Origin: Amycolatopsis coloradensis
GTDB lineage: Bacteria > Actinomycetota > Actinomycetes > Mycobacteriales > Pseudonocardiaceae
DNA length: 64,000 nt
Assembly: GCF_001953865.1 (NCBI RefSeq)
Contig: NZ_MQUQ01000012.1
Coordinates: 62,001-126,000 of the forward strand
Direction: 5' to 3'
The notes under the pieces were generated by a model. That model saw only the letters and a list, made by a program, of their open reading frames with translations. It did not search any database and was not told where the DNA came from. The position numbers and the translations under genes are program-made. The first letter of the stretch is position 1; each line of letters begins with the position of its first letter. Below, one piece after another: positions 51,216 to 60,865 of this stretch.

Positions 51216-52479
51216 GACGCACCTCCACGTTTCCGACACCGTTCTTGACCTGCAAGACGATCTTCTGGCCGGTGCTGCCCGCCGAGGTGAAGTCGACGGT
51301 GTCCTCGCCGACTCCCGAGCGGGACTGGCCGAGGCAGTCGACGTCGCCCGCGCCGGTCTCGCAGGTGACCTTCACTTCCGCACCCGCCGGCACGAGCACA
51401 GTCGAGTTACCCGCGCCGTTGGAGACCTTCGTGGTCACCGGCGTCCCCGCGGGCAGTTTGGTCAGGTCGAGGTCGATGTTCCCCGCCGAACGGTGGTACT
51501 CCGGCAGCACCTCGGACGCCGCGCTCGGCGTCGCGCTCAGGTCGCCGACACCGCCCTTGACGGAGAAGTTCTCGAACGGGACCGTCGTCAGCGCCATCCC
51601 GACGATCGCCAGCGGCACCGCCAGCCCGATCAGCCCACGACCGCCCCGGACGAACGAACCGGCGACCAGCCCGATGCCGACCACAGCCAGGGTGAGCCCG
51701 ACGACGTGCTGCACGGTGAACCACGCCTCGCCGTCCAGGCCCAGCACGGTGCCGACCCCGGCGACCAGCGCGGCGATCCCGAAGGTCGCGGCGCCGATCT
51801 TCGACTTCCGGCCACGAAGCGCCGGTGGCGCGGGAGGTGGCGGAGGGGACTGCGGCGGCAGGCCGCCGGACGGCGAAGAAGCGTTCGGCAGGTCCCAGGC
51901 GGACGGGTCGGCCGCGAGCGGGTCCCAGCCGCCTTCGGTCGCCGTCGAGGCCGGGGTCGCCGCGGACGCCATCGAGAACGCGGCGGTCGGATGTGCCGGA
52001 GCGGGCATCACCGGCCGGTTGAACTGACCGCGGTTGCGGTGCAACAAGTACAGCGCGACCGCCATCAGCGCGAAACCGATCAGCCCGGTGCCGTCGGTCA
52101 GCCAGCCACCGCTCAGGGTCCAGCTGAGACCGGGGAACAGCAGGATCAGCAGCAGCACCGCGAACGCGGGCGAACTCGACGCCCTGCCCCGGCCGATCAG
52201 GCCCTCGAACGCGGAAACGCTGTCGCCCTCCTGCGGCAGGAACAGCCAGCCCAGCAGATAGACGAAGACGCCGAAGCCGCCGAACACGGTCGCCGCGACC
52301 AGCGCGACGCGAACCACGGTCGGGTCGATGCCGTACCGGTAGCCGATCCCGGCGGCGACGCCGGCGAACTTACGGCCGTGTGCCGGGCGAACCGGCCTGC
52401 TCCGCCAGAAATCCTTGACGGTGTGTTCGAAGCCGGCGGCCGGGCCGCGCTTCGGTGTGTGTGTCTCACTCCCACTCAT
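51208..52479 (-). CDS. PspC-domain membrane protein with C-terminal adhesin-like domain
   Basis: A 423-residue membrane protein. Residues about 25-85 form a PspC domain (KFAGVAAGIGYRYGIDPTVVRVALVAATVFGGFGVFVYLLGWLFLP); further membrane helices and a Pro-rich linker (about 195-215) follow, then four more hydrophobic stretches and a beta-rich external domain (GNIDLDLTKLPAGTPVTTKVSNGAGNSTVLVP) like the DUF4097/LiaF-type adhesin fold. It is divergent from a histidine kinase that also has a PspC domain and probably shares its sensing job. Confidence 0.85.
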   Translation of the reverse strand: MSGSETHTPKRGPAAGFEHTVKDFWRSRPVRPAHGRKFAGVAAGIGYRYGIDPTVVRVALVAATVFGGFGVFVYLLGWLFLPQEGDSVSAFEGLIGRGRASSSPAFAVLLLILLFPGLSWTLSGGWLTDGTGLIGFALMAVALYLLHRNRGQFNRPVMPAPAHPTAAFSMASAATPASTATEGGWDPLAADPSAWDLPNASSPSGGLPPQSPPPPPAPPALRGRKSKIGAATFGIAALVAGVGTVLGLDGEAWFTVQHVVGLTLAVVGIGLVAGSFVRGGRGLIGLAVPLAIVGMALTTVPFENFSVKGGVGDLSATPSAASEVLPEYHRSAGNIDLDLTKLPAGTPVTTKVSNGAGNSTVLVPAGAEVKVTCETGAGDVDCLGQSRSGVGEDTVDFTSAGSTGQKIVLQVKNGVGNVEVRRG

Positions 52480-52595
52480 GCCACAAAGAATGCGCCCCGG
52501 CGACCCCAGCCACATCCGGGAACGCCCCTGAGTTTTCCCCCACCGGGAAGAGTCAGGGGTTTCCCCGATGGATCAGTACCGCACTCCATGTGACC

Positions 52596-53945
52596 ATGGG
52601 GAACGTGCAGGAATCCGCCCCCAACGACCTCGCCGAGCAGGTGAAGCCGACGATCATCGAGCGCACTCCGGTGCCCGTGCCCGGCAGCCTGTCGCCGGCG
52701 CCGTTCGAGCCGCCCAAGATGTACCGGCGCCGCTCCGGCCGCGCCATCGCGGGTGTCGCCGCCGGCCTCGCCGACCACCTCGGCGTCAAGGTGCTCTGGG
52801 TCCGGACCGCGTTCGCGTTGCTGGCCGCGCTGAACGGCATCGGCCTCCTCGCGTACGGCCTGCTCTGGGTCTTCGTCCAGCAGCAGACCGGTGACGTCGA
52901 GCCGGAGAAGGCCGCGCCGAAGGAGAAGCAGCAGGCTTTCGGCCTGATGGCGCTGGGTGTCGGCCTCGCCGTCGCCAGCGGCACGTTGACCGGCCTGATC
53001 AGCGGCTGGGTCGCCATCCCGCTGGCGCTGGCCATGATCGGTGCGGCGGTCGTCTGGCGGGAGGCCGACGAGTCGCAGCGGAGGCGCTGGCGCCTCGGCG
53101 CGAAGGGCAGTGTCGCCGGGGCCTTCCTCGGTGGCGGTGGCTGGTCGGCCGCGGTCCGCGTCGTCGCCGGTGTCGCGCTGGTGATGACCGGTATCGGCGT
53201 CGTGGTCTTGCAGAGCGGCAGTATCGACCAGGTCAAGTTCGCGCTGGTCGCGGTGATCGCGACGTTGTTCGGGGTGGCCGTGCTGACCGTCCCGTTCTGG
53301 CTGCGCCTGGTCCGCGACCTCTCCGACGAGCGCACCGCCCGCGTCCGGACCGACGAACGCGCCGAGATCGCCGCACACCTGCACGACTCGGTCCTGCAGA
53401 CGCTCGCGCTGATCCAGAAGCAGGCGGAATCACCGCGTGAGGTCGCCAGGCTCGCGCGCGGTCAGGAACGTGAACTGCGCGGCTGGCTGTACGGGCCGAC
53501 GGGGTACGGGAAGAGCCAGAAGACCGAAGAGGAAGCGATCAGCGGGCAGCTGTCCGAGGTGCTCGCGGCCGCGTGCGGCGAGGTCGAGGACGCGTTCGCG
53601 ATTTCGGTGCAGCAGGTCGTCGTGGGGGAGGCCACGCTGAACGAGCCGCTGACCGCGCTGGTCCAAGCGGCCCGCGAAGCGATCGTCAACGCCGCCAAGC
53701 ACGCGGGCGTCGAAGAAGTCTCCGTGTATGCCGAGGTCGAGCCGACTTCGGTGACGGTTTTCGTGCGCGACCGGGGCAAGGGGTTCGACCCCGACGTCGT
53801 GCCGGGAGATCGGCACGGTCTCGCCGATTCCATCCGGGGGAGGATGGAACGGCACGGGGGCAAGTGCAAGCTGCGTACCGCACCGGGTGAGGGAACCGAG
53901 GTCCAGCTGGAGATGCCGGTCAAGGCGGGGAAGGGCGCGGCGTGA
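52596..53945 (+). CDS. PspC-domain sensor histidine kinase
   Basis: A 449-residue kinase. N-terminal PspC domain (about 42-98), further membrane helices to residue 237, then a HisKA_3 dimerisation domain (RAEIAAHLHDSVLQTLALIQ, phospho-His 263) and an HATPase_c domain (AREAIVNAAKHAGVEEV, VRDRGKGFDPD, GEGTEVQLEMP). The partner response regulator follows at once. The ATG at 52596 is chosen; a GTG 6 bp upstream is possible. It likely senses envelope or membrane stress through the PspC helices. Confidence 0.9.
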   Translation: MGNVQESAPNDLAEQVKPTIIERTPVPVPGSLSPAPFEPPKMYRRRSGRAIAGVAAGLADHLGVKVLWVRTAFALLAALNGIGLLAYGLLWVFVQQQTGDVEPEKAAPKEKQQAFGLMALGVGLAVASGTLTGLISGWVAIPLALAMIGAAVVWREADESQRRRWRLGAKGSVAGAFLGGGGWSAAVRVVAGVALVMTGIGVVVLQSGSIDQVKFALVAVIATLFGVAVLTVPFWLRLVRDLSDERTARVRTDERAEIAAHLHDSVLQTLALIQKQAESPREVARLARGQERELRGWLYGPTGYGKSQKTEEEAISGQLSEVLAAACGEVEDAFAISVQQVVVGEATLNEPLTALVQAAREAIVNAAKHAGVEEVSVYAEVEPTSVTVFVRDRGKGFDPDVVPGDRHGLADSIRGRMERHGGKCKLRTAPGEGTEVQLEMPVKAGKGAA

Positions 53946-53986
53946 GGTCGCTATGCTCACTCCGACAGGGCGAACGAGGGAGCATC

Positions 53987-54661
53987 GTGACGGAGAACCA
54001 GCAGACGCGGGAACCGGTCAAGGTCTTCCTCGTCGACGACCACGCGCTCTTCCGGGCAGGCGTGCGCACCGAACTGGACTCGATCACCGACGACGTGCGA
54101 GTGGTCGGTGAGGCGGGCTCGGTCGCCGAGGCGGTCGCGGGGATCGCGCGGACCAAACCGCAGGTCGTGCTGCTCGACGTGCATATGCCGGACGGCGGCG
54201 GCGCCGAGGTGCTGCGCCGGATCCGCCCGGAGTTGCCGGACGTCGTTTTCCTCGCGCTGTCGGTCTCCGACGCCGCGGAGGACGTGATTGCCGTGATCCG
54301 TGCCGGGGCGCGTGGTTACGTCACGAAGACGATCTCGTCGAAGGAACTCGTGCGCGCCGTCGTGCGGGTCTCCGACGGTGACGCGGTGTTCTCACCGCGG
54401 CTGGCCGGGTTCGTGCTCGACGCGTTCGCCGACCGGCCGGGTTCCGCGCCGATCAGCGACCCGGACCTCGACCTGCTGACCCCGCGGGAGCGCGACGTGC
54501 TGCGGCTGCTCGCGCGCGGGTACGCGTACAAGGAGATCGCGTCGGAGCTGTTCATCTCGGTGAAGACCGTCGAGACGCACGTGTCGAGCGTTCTGCGGAA
54601 GACGCAGCTTTCGAATCGGTACGAGCTTTCGCGCTGGGCTTCCGACCGGCGTCTCGTTTAG
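53987..54661 (+). CDS. NarL/LuxR-family response regulator
   Basis: A 224-residue regulator: receiver with Asp17/Asp18 (VFLVDDHALFRAG), phospho-acceptor Asp64 (VVLLDVHMPDG) and Lys in YVTKTI, then a LuxR helix-turn-helix (LTPRERDVLRLLARGYAYKEIASELFISVKTVETHVSSVLRK). Partner of the PspC kinase, 41 bp downstream of it; GTG start after GAGGGAGCATC. The likely targets are the divergent PspC genes. Confidence 0.92.
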   Translation: MTENQQTREPVKVFLVDDHALFRAGVRTELDSITDDVRVVGEAGSVAEAVAGIARTKPQVVLLDVHMPDGGGAEVLRRIRPELPDVVFLALSVSDAAEDVIAVIRAGARGYVTKTISSKELVRAVVRVSDGDAVFSPRLAGFVLDAFADRPGSAPISDPDLDLLTPRERDVLRLLARGYAYKEIASELFISVKTVETHVSSVLRKTQLSNRYELSRWASDRRLV

Positions 54662-55030
54662 GTGGCGCCTGTTCTCATCGGCCTGGTGGCCGTGTTCTTC
54701 CTGGGGATGGGACTGCTGGGGCTCGCCGCGCCGGGGCGGCTGATCCGGCCGTTCGGGATCACGCTGGACTCCGCGACCGCGCGGACCGAGGTGCGTGCGG
54801 TCTACGGCGGTTTCGGGGTGGCGATCGCCGTGCTGCTCGGTTTCGCGGCCTTCGACGTCGGCGGGATCCAGCGGGGCGCCGCGATCGCGGTGGCCGTCGC
54901 GCTCGCCGGGATGGCGCTCGGGCGGCTGGTCGCCCGGTTCGCGGAGCGGCCCGAGCGGTTCTATCCGAGCTGGCTGTACTTCTGGGTGGAGCTGGTCATG
55001 GCCGCCCTGCTCGTCGTCTCCGCACTCTGA
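54662..55030 (+). CDS. DUF4345-type integral membrane protein
   Basis: A 122-residue protein with four hydrophobic helices (VLIGLVAVFFLGMGLLGL, VAIAVLLGFAAFDVG, AAIAVAVALAGMALGRLVA, VELVMAALLVVSAL) and the ARTEVRAVYGGF motif of DUF4345. Function unknown. The GTG abuts the stop of the response regulator, so it is translated in the same operon and may be part of the same stress response. Confidence 0.8.
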   Translation: MAPVLIGLVAVFFLGMGLLGLAAPGRLIRPFGITLDSATARTEVRAVYGGFGVAIAVLLGFAAFDVGGIQRGAAIAVAVALAGMALGRLVARFAERPERFYPSWLYFWVELVMAALLVVSAL

Positions 55031-55036
55031 CGCGTG

Positions 55037-55207
55037 TCGCCTTTAGCGGGCTAATCGCGATCCGGAGATCGTGGCGACTTTCGCGGGCTAATCGCGATCC
55101 GGTGAGCCCCCAGGCCCCGCCGCGTCGCACTTAGCCCGCGAAAGTCGCCGCGCCGGTCCAGGGAGGTGCCTGGCGGGCGGAGCGCGATCAGCCCGCTAAA
55201 CGCGGGT
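55037..55207. repeat. Array of four TTAG/CTAA elements
   Basis: Copies at 55037-55065, 55075-55102, 55124-55149 (inverted) and 55182-55207. The last matches the choD internal copy almost exactly and ends at the stop of the EamA gene. The array fills the gap between convergent genes. Confidence 0.87.
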
Positions 55208-56145
55208 CAGGGCGCCTCCCTGGCGGTCGCGAGGGGCCGCTCCACCACCGGGGCGGTAGCAAAGGTCCCCCGCTCCCTCGGGCGCAGCCGGGTCAGCGCG
55301 ACGCCGCCCAGCACGACGACCATCCCCGCGATCACCCGGAAGTTCAGCGGCTCGGCCAGGAACACCGCCCCCAGCAGCACCGAAACCACCGGCAGCAGAT
55401 ACCCGACGATCGACGCCGCGACGGCGCCTTCACTCGCGAGGAGCTGGTAGTTCAGCGCGAACGCGATCCCGGTCGACCCGATCCCCAGTACCACGACCGC
55501 GACGACGGCGCCGGTGCTCAGACGCACCGGTTCGAAGCCACCCATCGGCATCGCCAGCAGCAGGAACCCGGTCGCGAGCAGCATCTGCCCGCCCGCCAGC
55601 GACATCGGCGAGTCGCCGGTGCCGGTCAGGTACTTGCCCTCGTAGACGAACGCGAACCCGTAACTCGCGGCCGCCGCGAGACATGCCAGCGCACCCCAGC
55701 TGAGCAGCCCGGAGGCTTCCCACGGCGCGAAGATCAACAGGATCCCGGCGAGGCCGGCGATCAGCCCGGTGACCCGCAGCGCGGTCATCTTCGTCCGCGT
55801 GCCCAGCATCGGCGCGGCCAGCAGCACCCAGAGCGGCGTCGTCGAGTTCAGCACCCCGGTGATCCCCGAGTCGACGGTCAGCTCACCCCACGCGAACAGC
55901 AGGAACGGCAGCGCGTTGTGGAAGAACGCCGCGACGGCGAGGTGCCCCCAGATCCGCCGTCCCGTCGGCAGCCGGTCCCGGCCGAAATAGCAGAGCCCGA
56001 TCAGCACCGCCGCGCCGAGCACCACCCGCGCCAGCACCAGCTGCACCGGGGAGAACGCGCCCAGCCCCAGTTTGATCCAGAAGAAACTCGATCCCCACAT
56101 GAGCGCCAGCGCGCCGATCCGCAGCAGGGTCTTCGTCTCGCCCAC
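55207..56145 (-). CDS. EamA/DMT-family transporter
   Basis: A 312-residue protein with ten hydrophobic helices in two EamA repeats (ALMWGSSFFWIKLGLGAFSP; ALACLAAAASYGFAFVYEGK) as in drug/metabolite exporters. Probably exports a small metabolite. GTG at 56145 follows AAGGAGGACTG. It is divergent from a LysR regulator that is the natural candidate to control it. Confidence 0.88.
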   Translation of the reverse strand: MGETKTLLRIGALALMWGSSFFWIKLGLGAFSPVQLVLARVVLGAAVLIGLCYFGRDRLPTGRRIWGHLAVAAFFHNALPFLLFAWGELTVDSGITGVLNSTTPLWVLLAAPMLGTRTKMTALRVTGLIAGLAGILLIFAPWEASGLLSWGALACLAAAASYGFAFVYEGKYLTGTGDSPMSLAGGQMLLATGFLLLAMPMGGFEPVRLSTGAVVAVVVLGIGSTGIAFALNYQLLASEGAVAASIVGYLLPVVSVLLGAVFLAEPLNFRVIAGMVVVLGGVALTRLRPRERGTFATAPVVERPLATAREAP

Positions 56146-56246
56146 CCAGTCCTCCTTAAGTACCGGCTCAGCTTCACCGCGCCGACGCGTAAGGACAAGC
56201 GAAAATAACTGCAGGGAGTCTTAAGAAGAACTGTAAGATTCCGACC

Positions 56247-57146
56247 ATGCTGGACGTCCGCCGCATGCAGGTCCTCCGAGCCGTGATCAGCAGCGGTTCG
56301 ATCACCGCCGCCGCCAGGAACCTCGGTTACACACCTTCCGCGATCAGCCAGCAATTGTCCACGCTGGAAAGGGAAGCGGGTGTCGAGTTGCTCGAACGCG
56401 TCGGACGCGGCGTGCGGCCGACACCCGCCGGTTCGCTGTTGTCCGAACACGCGGAAACGCTGAGCACCCAGCTCGCCAAGGCTGAGGCCGCGCTCACCGA
56501 ACTCAAGGAAGGCCGCACCGGCAGGCTCGCGATCCGCTACTTCGCCACGGCCGGTGCCTCGCTGGTGCCCTTGGCCGTCGCCGCGCTGCGCCGGGACTTC
56601 CCCGGTGTCCGGCTCGACCTGAAACTGGTCGAGCCCGACGATTCGATGCCCGAGATCGAGTCGGGCGAGGCCGACGTCGCGATGATCGTCCTCCCGACGG
56701 CCATGCCCCGGGTCAAGGGTGTCGAGTACGTGCATCTTCTCGACGACCCGTACCGCGCGATCCTGCCGAAGAACCACCGGCTCGCCCGCAAACGCGTCCT
56801 CGATCTCGGCGAACTCGCGGAGGATCCGTGGGTCGGCGTGGACGGTCTGCCCGGCGCCTGCCGCGACATCCTGCTCGACGCCTGCGGCGCGGCCGGATTC
56901 GCCCCGAACCACGTCGTCGAATCCGAGGACTACCAGACGGCGCAAGGGTTCGTGGCCGCCGGGCTCGGGGTCGCGCTGATCCCGGAACTCGGCCTCGGCG
57001 CCCCGCACCCCGGCGTCGCCATCCGCAAGGTCCGCCGTCCCGACCCGGTGCGTTCCATCCACGCCGCCGTTGCCGCCCACGCCAGGGAACACCCCGCGGT
57101 GCGCCGGTTCCTCAGCGCGATCGGTGAAGCGGCGAAAGCGGCCTGA
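56247..57146 (+). CDS. LysR-family transcriptional regulator
   Basis: A 299-residue LTTR. N-terminal helix-turn-helix (LDVRRMQVLRAVISSGSITAAARNLGYTPSAISQQLSTLE) and a periplasmic-binding-like effector domain (GRLAIRYFATAGASLVPLAVAAL; VAAGLGVALIPELGLG). The 100-bp gap to the divergent transporter gene contains TTAAGAAGAACTGTAAG, relatively AT-rich, a likely site of binding and promoters. Confidence 0.92.
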   Translation: MLDVRRMQVLRAVISSGSITAAARNLGYTPSAISQQLSTLEREAGVELLERVGRGVRPTPAGSLLSEHAETLSTQLAKAEAALTELKEGRTGRLAIRYFATAGASLVPLAVAALRRDFPGVRLDLKLVEPDDSMPEIESGEADVAMIVLPTAMPRVKGVEYVHLLDDPYRAILPKNHRLARKRVLDLGELAEDPWVGVDGLPGACRDILLDACGAAGFAPNHVVESEDYQTAQGFVAAGLGVALIPELGLGAPHPGVAIRKVRRPDPVRSIHAAVAAHAREHPAVRRFLSAIGEAAKAA

Positions 57147-57264
57147 CCGGACAGGCAACCGGGACTGATCAGGAGGGCACGAAAACCGGCTGAGCTTGAA
57201 CAGCCGGGCCGGCGGTCGACAACCTGGCGGGGAAGCCACGAATCCCGCCGGCGAAAGGACTTCC

Positions 57265-57933
57265 GTGCGTCCCCTGATCATCCTGCACGGCTCTTGGCAC
57301 CAGCCAGCCCATTTCGACGACGTCGCCGAACGCCTGCGCAGGGAGGGCGTCGAGGTCATCGTCCCCGACATAGGCGCGCGCCCGGTCGCCGAGTCCACCC
57401 GGATCGTCCAGGAGATCGTCGACCAAGCGGCCGAACCACCGGTGGTGCTCGGGCACTCCTACGGGGGAGTGATCGCCGGCGGGCTCCAGGGGGTCTCGTA
57501 CCTGATCCTCCTGGCCGCGATCGTCAGCGAACCCGGTGAGACCGCTCAGTACTGGATCGAGCGCGTCAAGGAGGAAACCGGCCGTGAACCCGAGTCGCTG
57601 CCCTTGATCTTCGACGACGCGGGCATGACCCACCTCGACCGCACCGCCGTCCGCGAAGCCCTTTACGCCGACTGCTCGGACGCCGTCGCGGAGCGCGCCA
57701 CGGCGTTGCTGCGTCCGGAGCCCGTCACGATCTTCGACGAGTCGCCTGAGGGCGCGGCCTGGAAGGACACTCCGAACACCTACATCATCTGCACCGAAGA
57801 CCGGGCGCTGGCACCGGAAATGGTCGCCCATTTCGCCGCGCGCTGCGAGACGAGGGTGACCTGGCGGGCGAGCCACAGCCCGTTCCTCAGCCGTCCTGTC
57901 GAACTGACGACCCTGGTCCGGGAGCGGCTCTGA
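57265..57933 (+). CDS. Alpha/beta hydrolase (esterase family)
   Basis: A 222-residue small serine hydrolase: LIILHGSWHQPAHF (oxyanion), GHSYGG nucleophile, CTEDRAL acid and ASHSPFLSRP His, in the order of the EstC/hydroxynitrile-lyase-like family. Cytoplasmic. GTG 57265 follows GCGAAAGGAC; an upstream in-frame ATG would add 23 unlike residues. Lies after the LysR gene in the same direction. Substrate unknown. Confidence 0.87.
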   Translation: MRPLIILHGSWHQPAHFDDVAERLRREGVEVIVPDIGARPVAESTRIVQEIVDQAAEPPVVLGHSYGGVIAGGLQGVSYLILLAAIVSEPGETAQYWIERVKEETGREPESLPLIFDDAGMTHLDRTAVREALYADCSDAVAERATALLRPEPVTIFDESPEGAAWKDTPNTYIICTEDRALAPEMVAHFAARCETRVTWRASHSPFLSRPVELTTLVRERL

Positions 57934-57984
57934 CCCGGATCCCGCTCCGCCGCCACCCTCAACGGACAGGCTGTGCCTGGCTGT

Positions 57985-59019
57985 TCAGATCAGGAACAGC
58001 TCCGCGAACAGCGCGCCGATGAGGATCGCCGCCACCACCGCGCCCGCCGTGATCAGCCACTTCCGGGTGTCGGATGCTTTCGCCGCGGCGGGAGCGGGCG
58101 CGTACTGCTGTTGCTGTTGCGGCGGTGCGAACTGCTGCGGCGGCTGGTGCTGCGGGAACGGTGGAACCGGCTGCTGCGGCGCCTGCTGCATCGGCATCGG
58201 TACCGGCATCGAGGCGGGCATCGTCGGCATGGCGGGCGCGGTCGGCGGGATGAACGCCGTCTGCCGCCCCTCGGTGATCGCGCCCAGCGAGCGGACGGTG
58301 TCGGCCATCGTCGGCCGCACGTCCGGCTCGGCTCGCAGCATCTTGCGCAGCGCACCGGCCAGCGGACCGGCGGTCTGCGGCGGCCGTTCCGAAGACTCGC
58401 CGTCCTCTCCGAACGGCGGCACGCCTTCGACGGCCGTGTACAGCGTCGCGCCCAGCGAGAACACGTCGGACGCCGACGTCGCCGGTTCCCCGCGCGCCAC
58501 TTCGGGCGCCCGGTACGCCGGAGTCGCCCCGCCACCGGTGATGCCGATGTCGGTGAGCTTCACGCCGCCGTCGTCGGCCAGCAGCACCGTGCCCGGCTCG
58601 ACGGTCCGGTGTACCACCCCGGCCTCGTGCATCGCGGCCAGCGCGCGGCCGAGCATGATGCCCAGCGCCGCGGCCTGTTCCGGGGTCAGCCTGCCGTGTT
58701 CGGCCAGGAAGGTCGCCATCCCGCGTGACGGGATGTACTCCATCACCAGCCACACGTCCGGCCCGTCGGGCAGCACGTCGTAGACCTTGATGGCGGTGGC
58801 GTGCTCGAACTTGGCCGCGTCCTTGCCCTCTTGGATGACGACGGCCTTGGCCTGCTCCGCCCGGTCCGGCGGCAGGCCGACGGGCAGGTACATGCGCTTC
58901 ATCGCGACTGTGCGCAGCAGGCGGGTGTCGAACGCCAGCCACACGATGCCCGCCCGGCCACGCCCGATGGGCTGGTCCAGGCGGTACCGGCCGCCGACGA
59001 TGGAACCTTCAGAACTCAA
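57985..59019 (-). CDS. Membrane-anchored pseudokinase
   Basis: A 344-residue protein with a Ser/Thr kinase fold (1-260), a Pro/Gln/Met-rich linker (265-315) and one C-terminal membrane helix (WLITAGAVVAAILIGALFAELFLI). The glycine loop (IGRGRAGIV) and Lys41 are kept, but the catalytic HRDxKPxN loop reads HRTVEPGT (Asp to Thr139, Lys to Glu141, Asn to Thr144); DFG is DIG. It should not phosphorylate. It starts with TTG 13 bp after the active kinase gene and may regulate or scaffold that kinase. Confidence 0.85.
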   Translation of the reverse strand: MSSEGSIVGGRYRLDQPIGRGRAGIVWLAFDTRLLRTVAMKRMYLPVGLPPDRAEQAKAVVIQEGKDAAKFEHATAIKVYDVLPDGPDVWLVMEYIPSRGMATFLAEHGRLTPEQAAALGIMLGRALAAMHEAGVVHRTVEPGTVLLADDGGVKLTDIGITGGGATPAYRAPEVARGEPATSASDVFSLGATLYTAVEGVPPFGEDGESSERPPQTAGPLAGALRKMLRAEPDVRPTMADTVRSLGAITEGRQTAFIPPTAPAMPTMPASMPVPMPMQQAPQQPVPPFPQHQPPQQFAPPQQQQQYAPAPAAAKASDTRKWLITAGAVVAAILIGALFAELFLI

Positions 59020-59032
59020 TTGCAGCCTCGGA

Positions 59033-60646
59033 TCATGCTCCGGCCGGGGTCGAGACCGGTGGTGTCGGTGTGTCGGACGGAGTGGGTGTCGGCGTCTTCG
59101 TCGGAGTCGGCGTGGGGGTCGGCTTCGGGGTCGGCTTCGGTGTGGTCGGCCGATCCGGCTCGTCCGTCTGAGTCGCCTTCGTCGAAGTCTTCTTCGGCGA
59201 AGACGCCGTCTCCTTGGGCGGCTCGGCCGATTGCGTCTCCGTCGGCGATTCCGTGGTCTCGGGAGCCGAAGACGTCGCCGACGGGGGCGGCTTCGTCGAG
59301 GAGTTCCCCACCTGCGCGGGCGACTCCGGGTTGTTCGGGCTCAGCAGCCAGAAACCCAGCGCGGCCAGCGCCACGACCACGACACCGCCGATGATCGCGG
59401 GCTTCTTCCACGCGCCGGGCTTCTCGTCGTCATCCTCGTTCACCGGGCTGGTCTTCGCCCGGGTGGGCGGCGGCGGGGGAGGCGGCGGCGGGTCGTCGTA
59501 ATGGTCGTCGTAGTCGCCCGCGGGCACCGGGACGGCGCGCGTGGGCGTCGGGCCGCCCGGGTTGCCACGTTCGGACAGCAACGCCGTCTCGTCGTAGTTG
59601 TCGTACCCGTCGTAGTCCTCTTCCGGGTACCTGGACGCGGCCGGCTGGTGGAAGTCGTCCTCGTCGTCGTAGTACGGACCCGCGGCGGCCTGCTCGTCGA
59701 GGAGCGAGCCCGAGTGCCCGGCGGCTTCGCTGTCGAGGGCCTGGGTCGCCCCGGCACCCGCGAGCGCGCCCGCGACGGGGGCGGCGAGCACGGTGTCGTC
59801 CGAGGGACCGCCCAGCGGCGTTTCACCCCGTGCGACAGCGGCGAGGAGTTCTTCGCATTCTTCGGCGGTGGGCCGGTGCCGGATCTCCGGGTGCAGCAGC
59901 ACGGCCAGCACGCTGGCGAGCGGGCCGGACTGGCGCGGCGGGATGATCTGCCCCGCCGCGACCGCGTGCAGCAGGCTCAGCGTGTTCTCGCTGAGGCCGA
60001 ACGGCGGCTGGCCTTCGCAGGCCGCGTAGAGCGTCGAGCCGAGCGAGAAGACGTCGGACTCGGGGCCCGGGTCTCCGCCGATGGCCACCTCGGGCGCCAG
60101 GTAGGCGGGGGTTCCGGCGATCATCCCGGTCTTCGTGACCGTGACGTCGTCCTTGGCCCGCGAGATGCCGAAGTCGGTGATCTTCACGGTGCCGTTGGGC
60201 GCCAGCAGGATGTTGCCGGGTTTGATGTCCCGGTGCACGATGCCGACCGCGTGCGCCTCGGTCAGCGCCGCCGCGACCTGCGCGCCGATCCTGGCCACCT
60301 CGATCGGTGGCAGCGTCCGGTGCTCCTGCAACTCCTGGGCGAGACTGGTGGAGTTCAGGTATTCCATGATCAGGCACGGCTGCCCGTTGTCGTCGGTGAC
60401 GACGTCGAACACCGAGATGGCGTTCGGGTGGTGCAGCCGGGCCGCGATCCGGCCTTCACGCATCGTGCGCTGGCGGGCGTCCTCGGCGTCGTGAGCCTCG
60501 AGGCCGGGCTGCAGCAGCAACTGCTTGATCGCCACCGTGCGGCCGAGTACCTCGTCGTGCGCTTGCCAGACGGCACCCATCGCGCCCGTGCCGATCCGCC
60601 CGGCGATGCGATATCGACCGGCGACCAGGCGACCCTCGTCGCTCAC
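59033..60646 (-). CDS. PknB-type membrane Ser/Thr protein kinase
   Basis: A 537-residue kinase. The catalytic domain (1-275) is complete: GTGAMGAV loop, Lys41, HRDIKPGN with Asp140, DFG 158-160, GTPAYLAPE. A juxtamembrane acidic/Pro linker, a membrane helix (PAIIGGVVVVALAALGFWLL, about 415-435) and an external Thr/Pro-rich stalk (TPKPTPKPTPTPTPT) follow; no PASTA domains. GTG at 60646 follows AAAGGGAGGTCGC. It forms an operon with the pseudokinase. Confidence 0.92.
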   Translation of the reverse strand: MSDEGRLVAGRYRIAGRIGTGAMGAVWQAHDEVLGRTVAIKQLLLQPGLEAHDAEDARQRTMREGRIAARLHHPNAISVFDVVTDDNGQPCLIMEYLNSTSLAQELQEHRTLPPIEVARIGAQVAAALTEAHAVGIVHRDIKPGNILLAPNGTVKITDFGISRAKDDVTVTKTGMIAGTPAYLAPEVAIGGDPGPESDVFSLGSTLYAACEGQPPFGLSENTLSLLHAVAAGQIIPPRQSGPLASVLAVLLHPEIRHRPTAEECEELLAAVARGETPLGGPSDDTVLAAPVAGALAGAGATQALDSEAAGHSGSLLDEQAAAGPYYDDEDDFHQPAASRYPEEDYDGYDNYDETALLSERGNPGGPTPTRAVPVPAGDYDDHYDDPPPPPPPPPTRAKTSPVNEDDDEKPGAWKKPAIIGGVVVVALAALGFWLLSPNNPESPAQVGNSSTKPPPSATSSAPETTESPTETQSAEPPKETASSPKKTSTKATQTDEPDRPTTPKPTPKPTPTPTPTKTPTPTPSDTPTPPVSTPAGA

Positions 60647-60865
60647 GCGACCTCCCTTTGGGCTCCGTCTTCACGTCGCGGAGTGGTCCGCGCACGCGGT
60701 GCGGCCTTCAGCGCGCCACAGCGTTGGAGCGTATGCACATGTAGTGGTCTGTGTGCCGGCTTTTCCGAGACCGACTCGTGACAAGGCTAGGCCCTCACTC
60801 TGCGCACACACACGCGGTACGCTCCGATCGCCCTGGGTAGAGGGCTGTTTCACGCCGGGTGTCCG

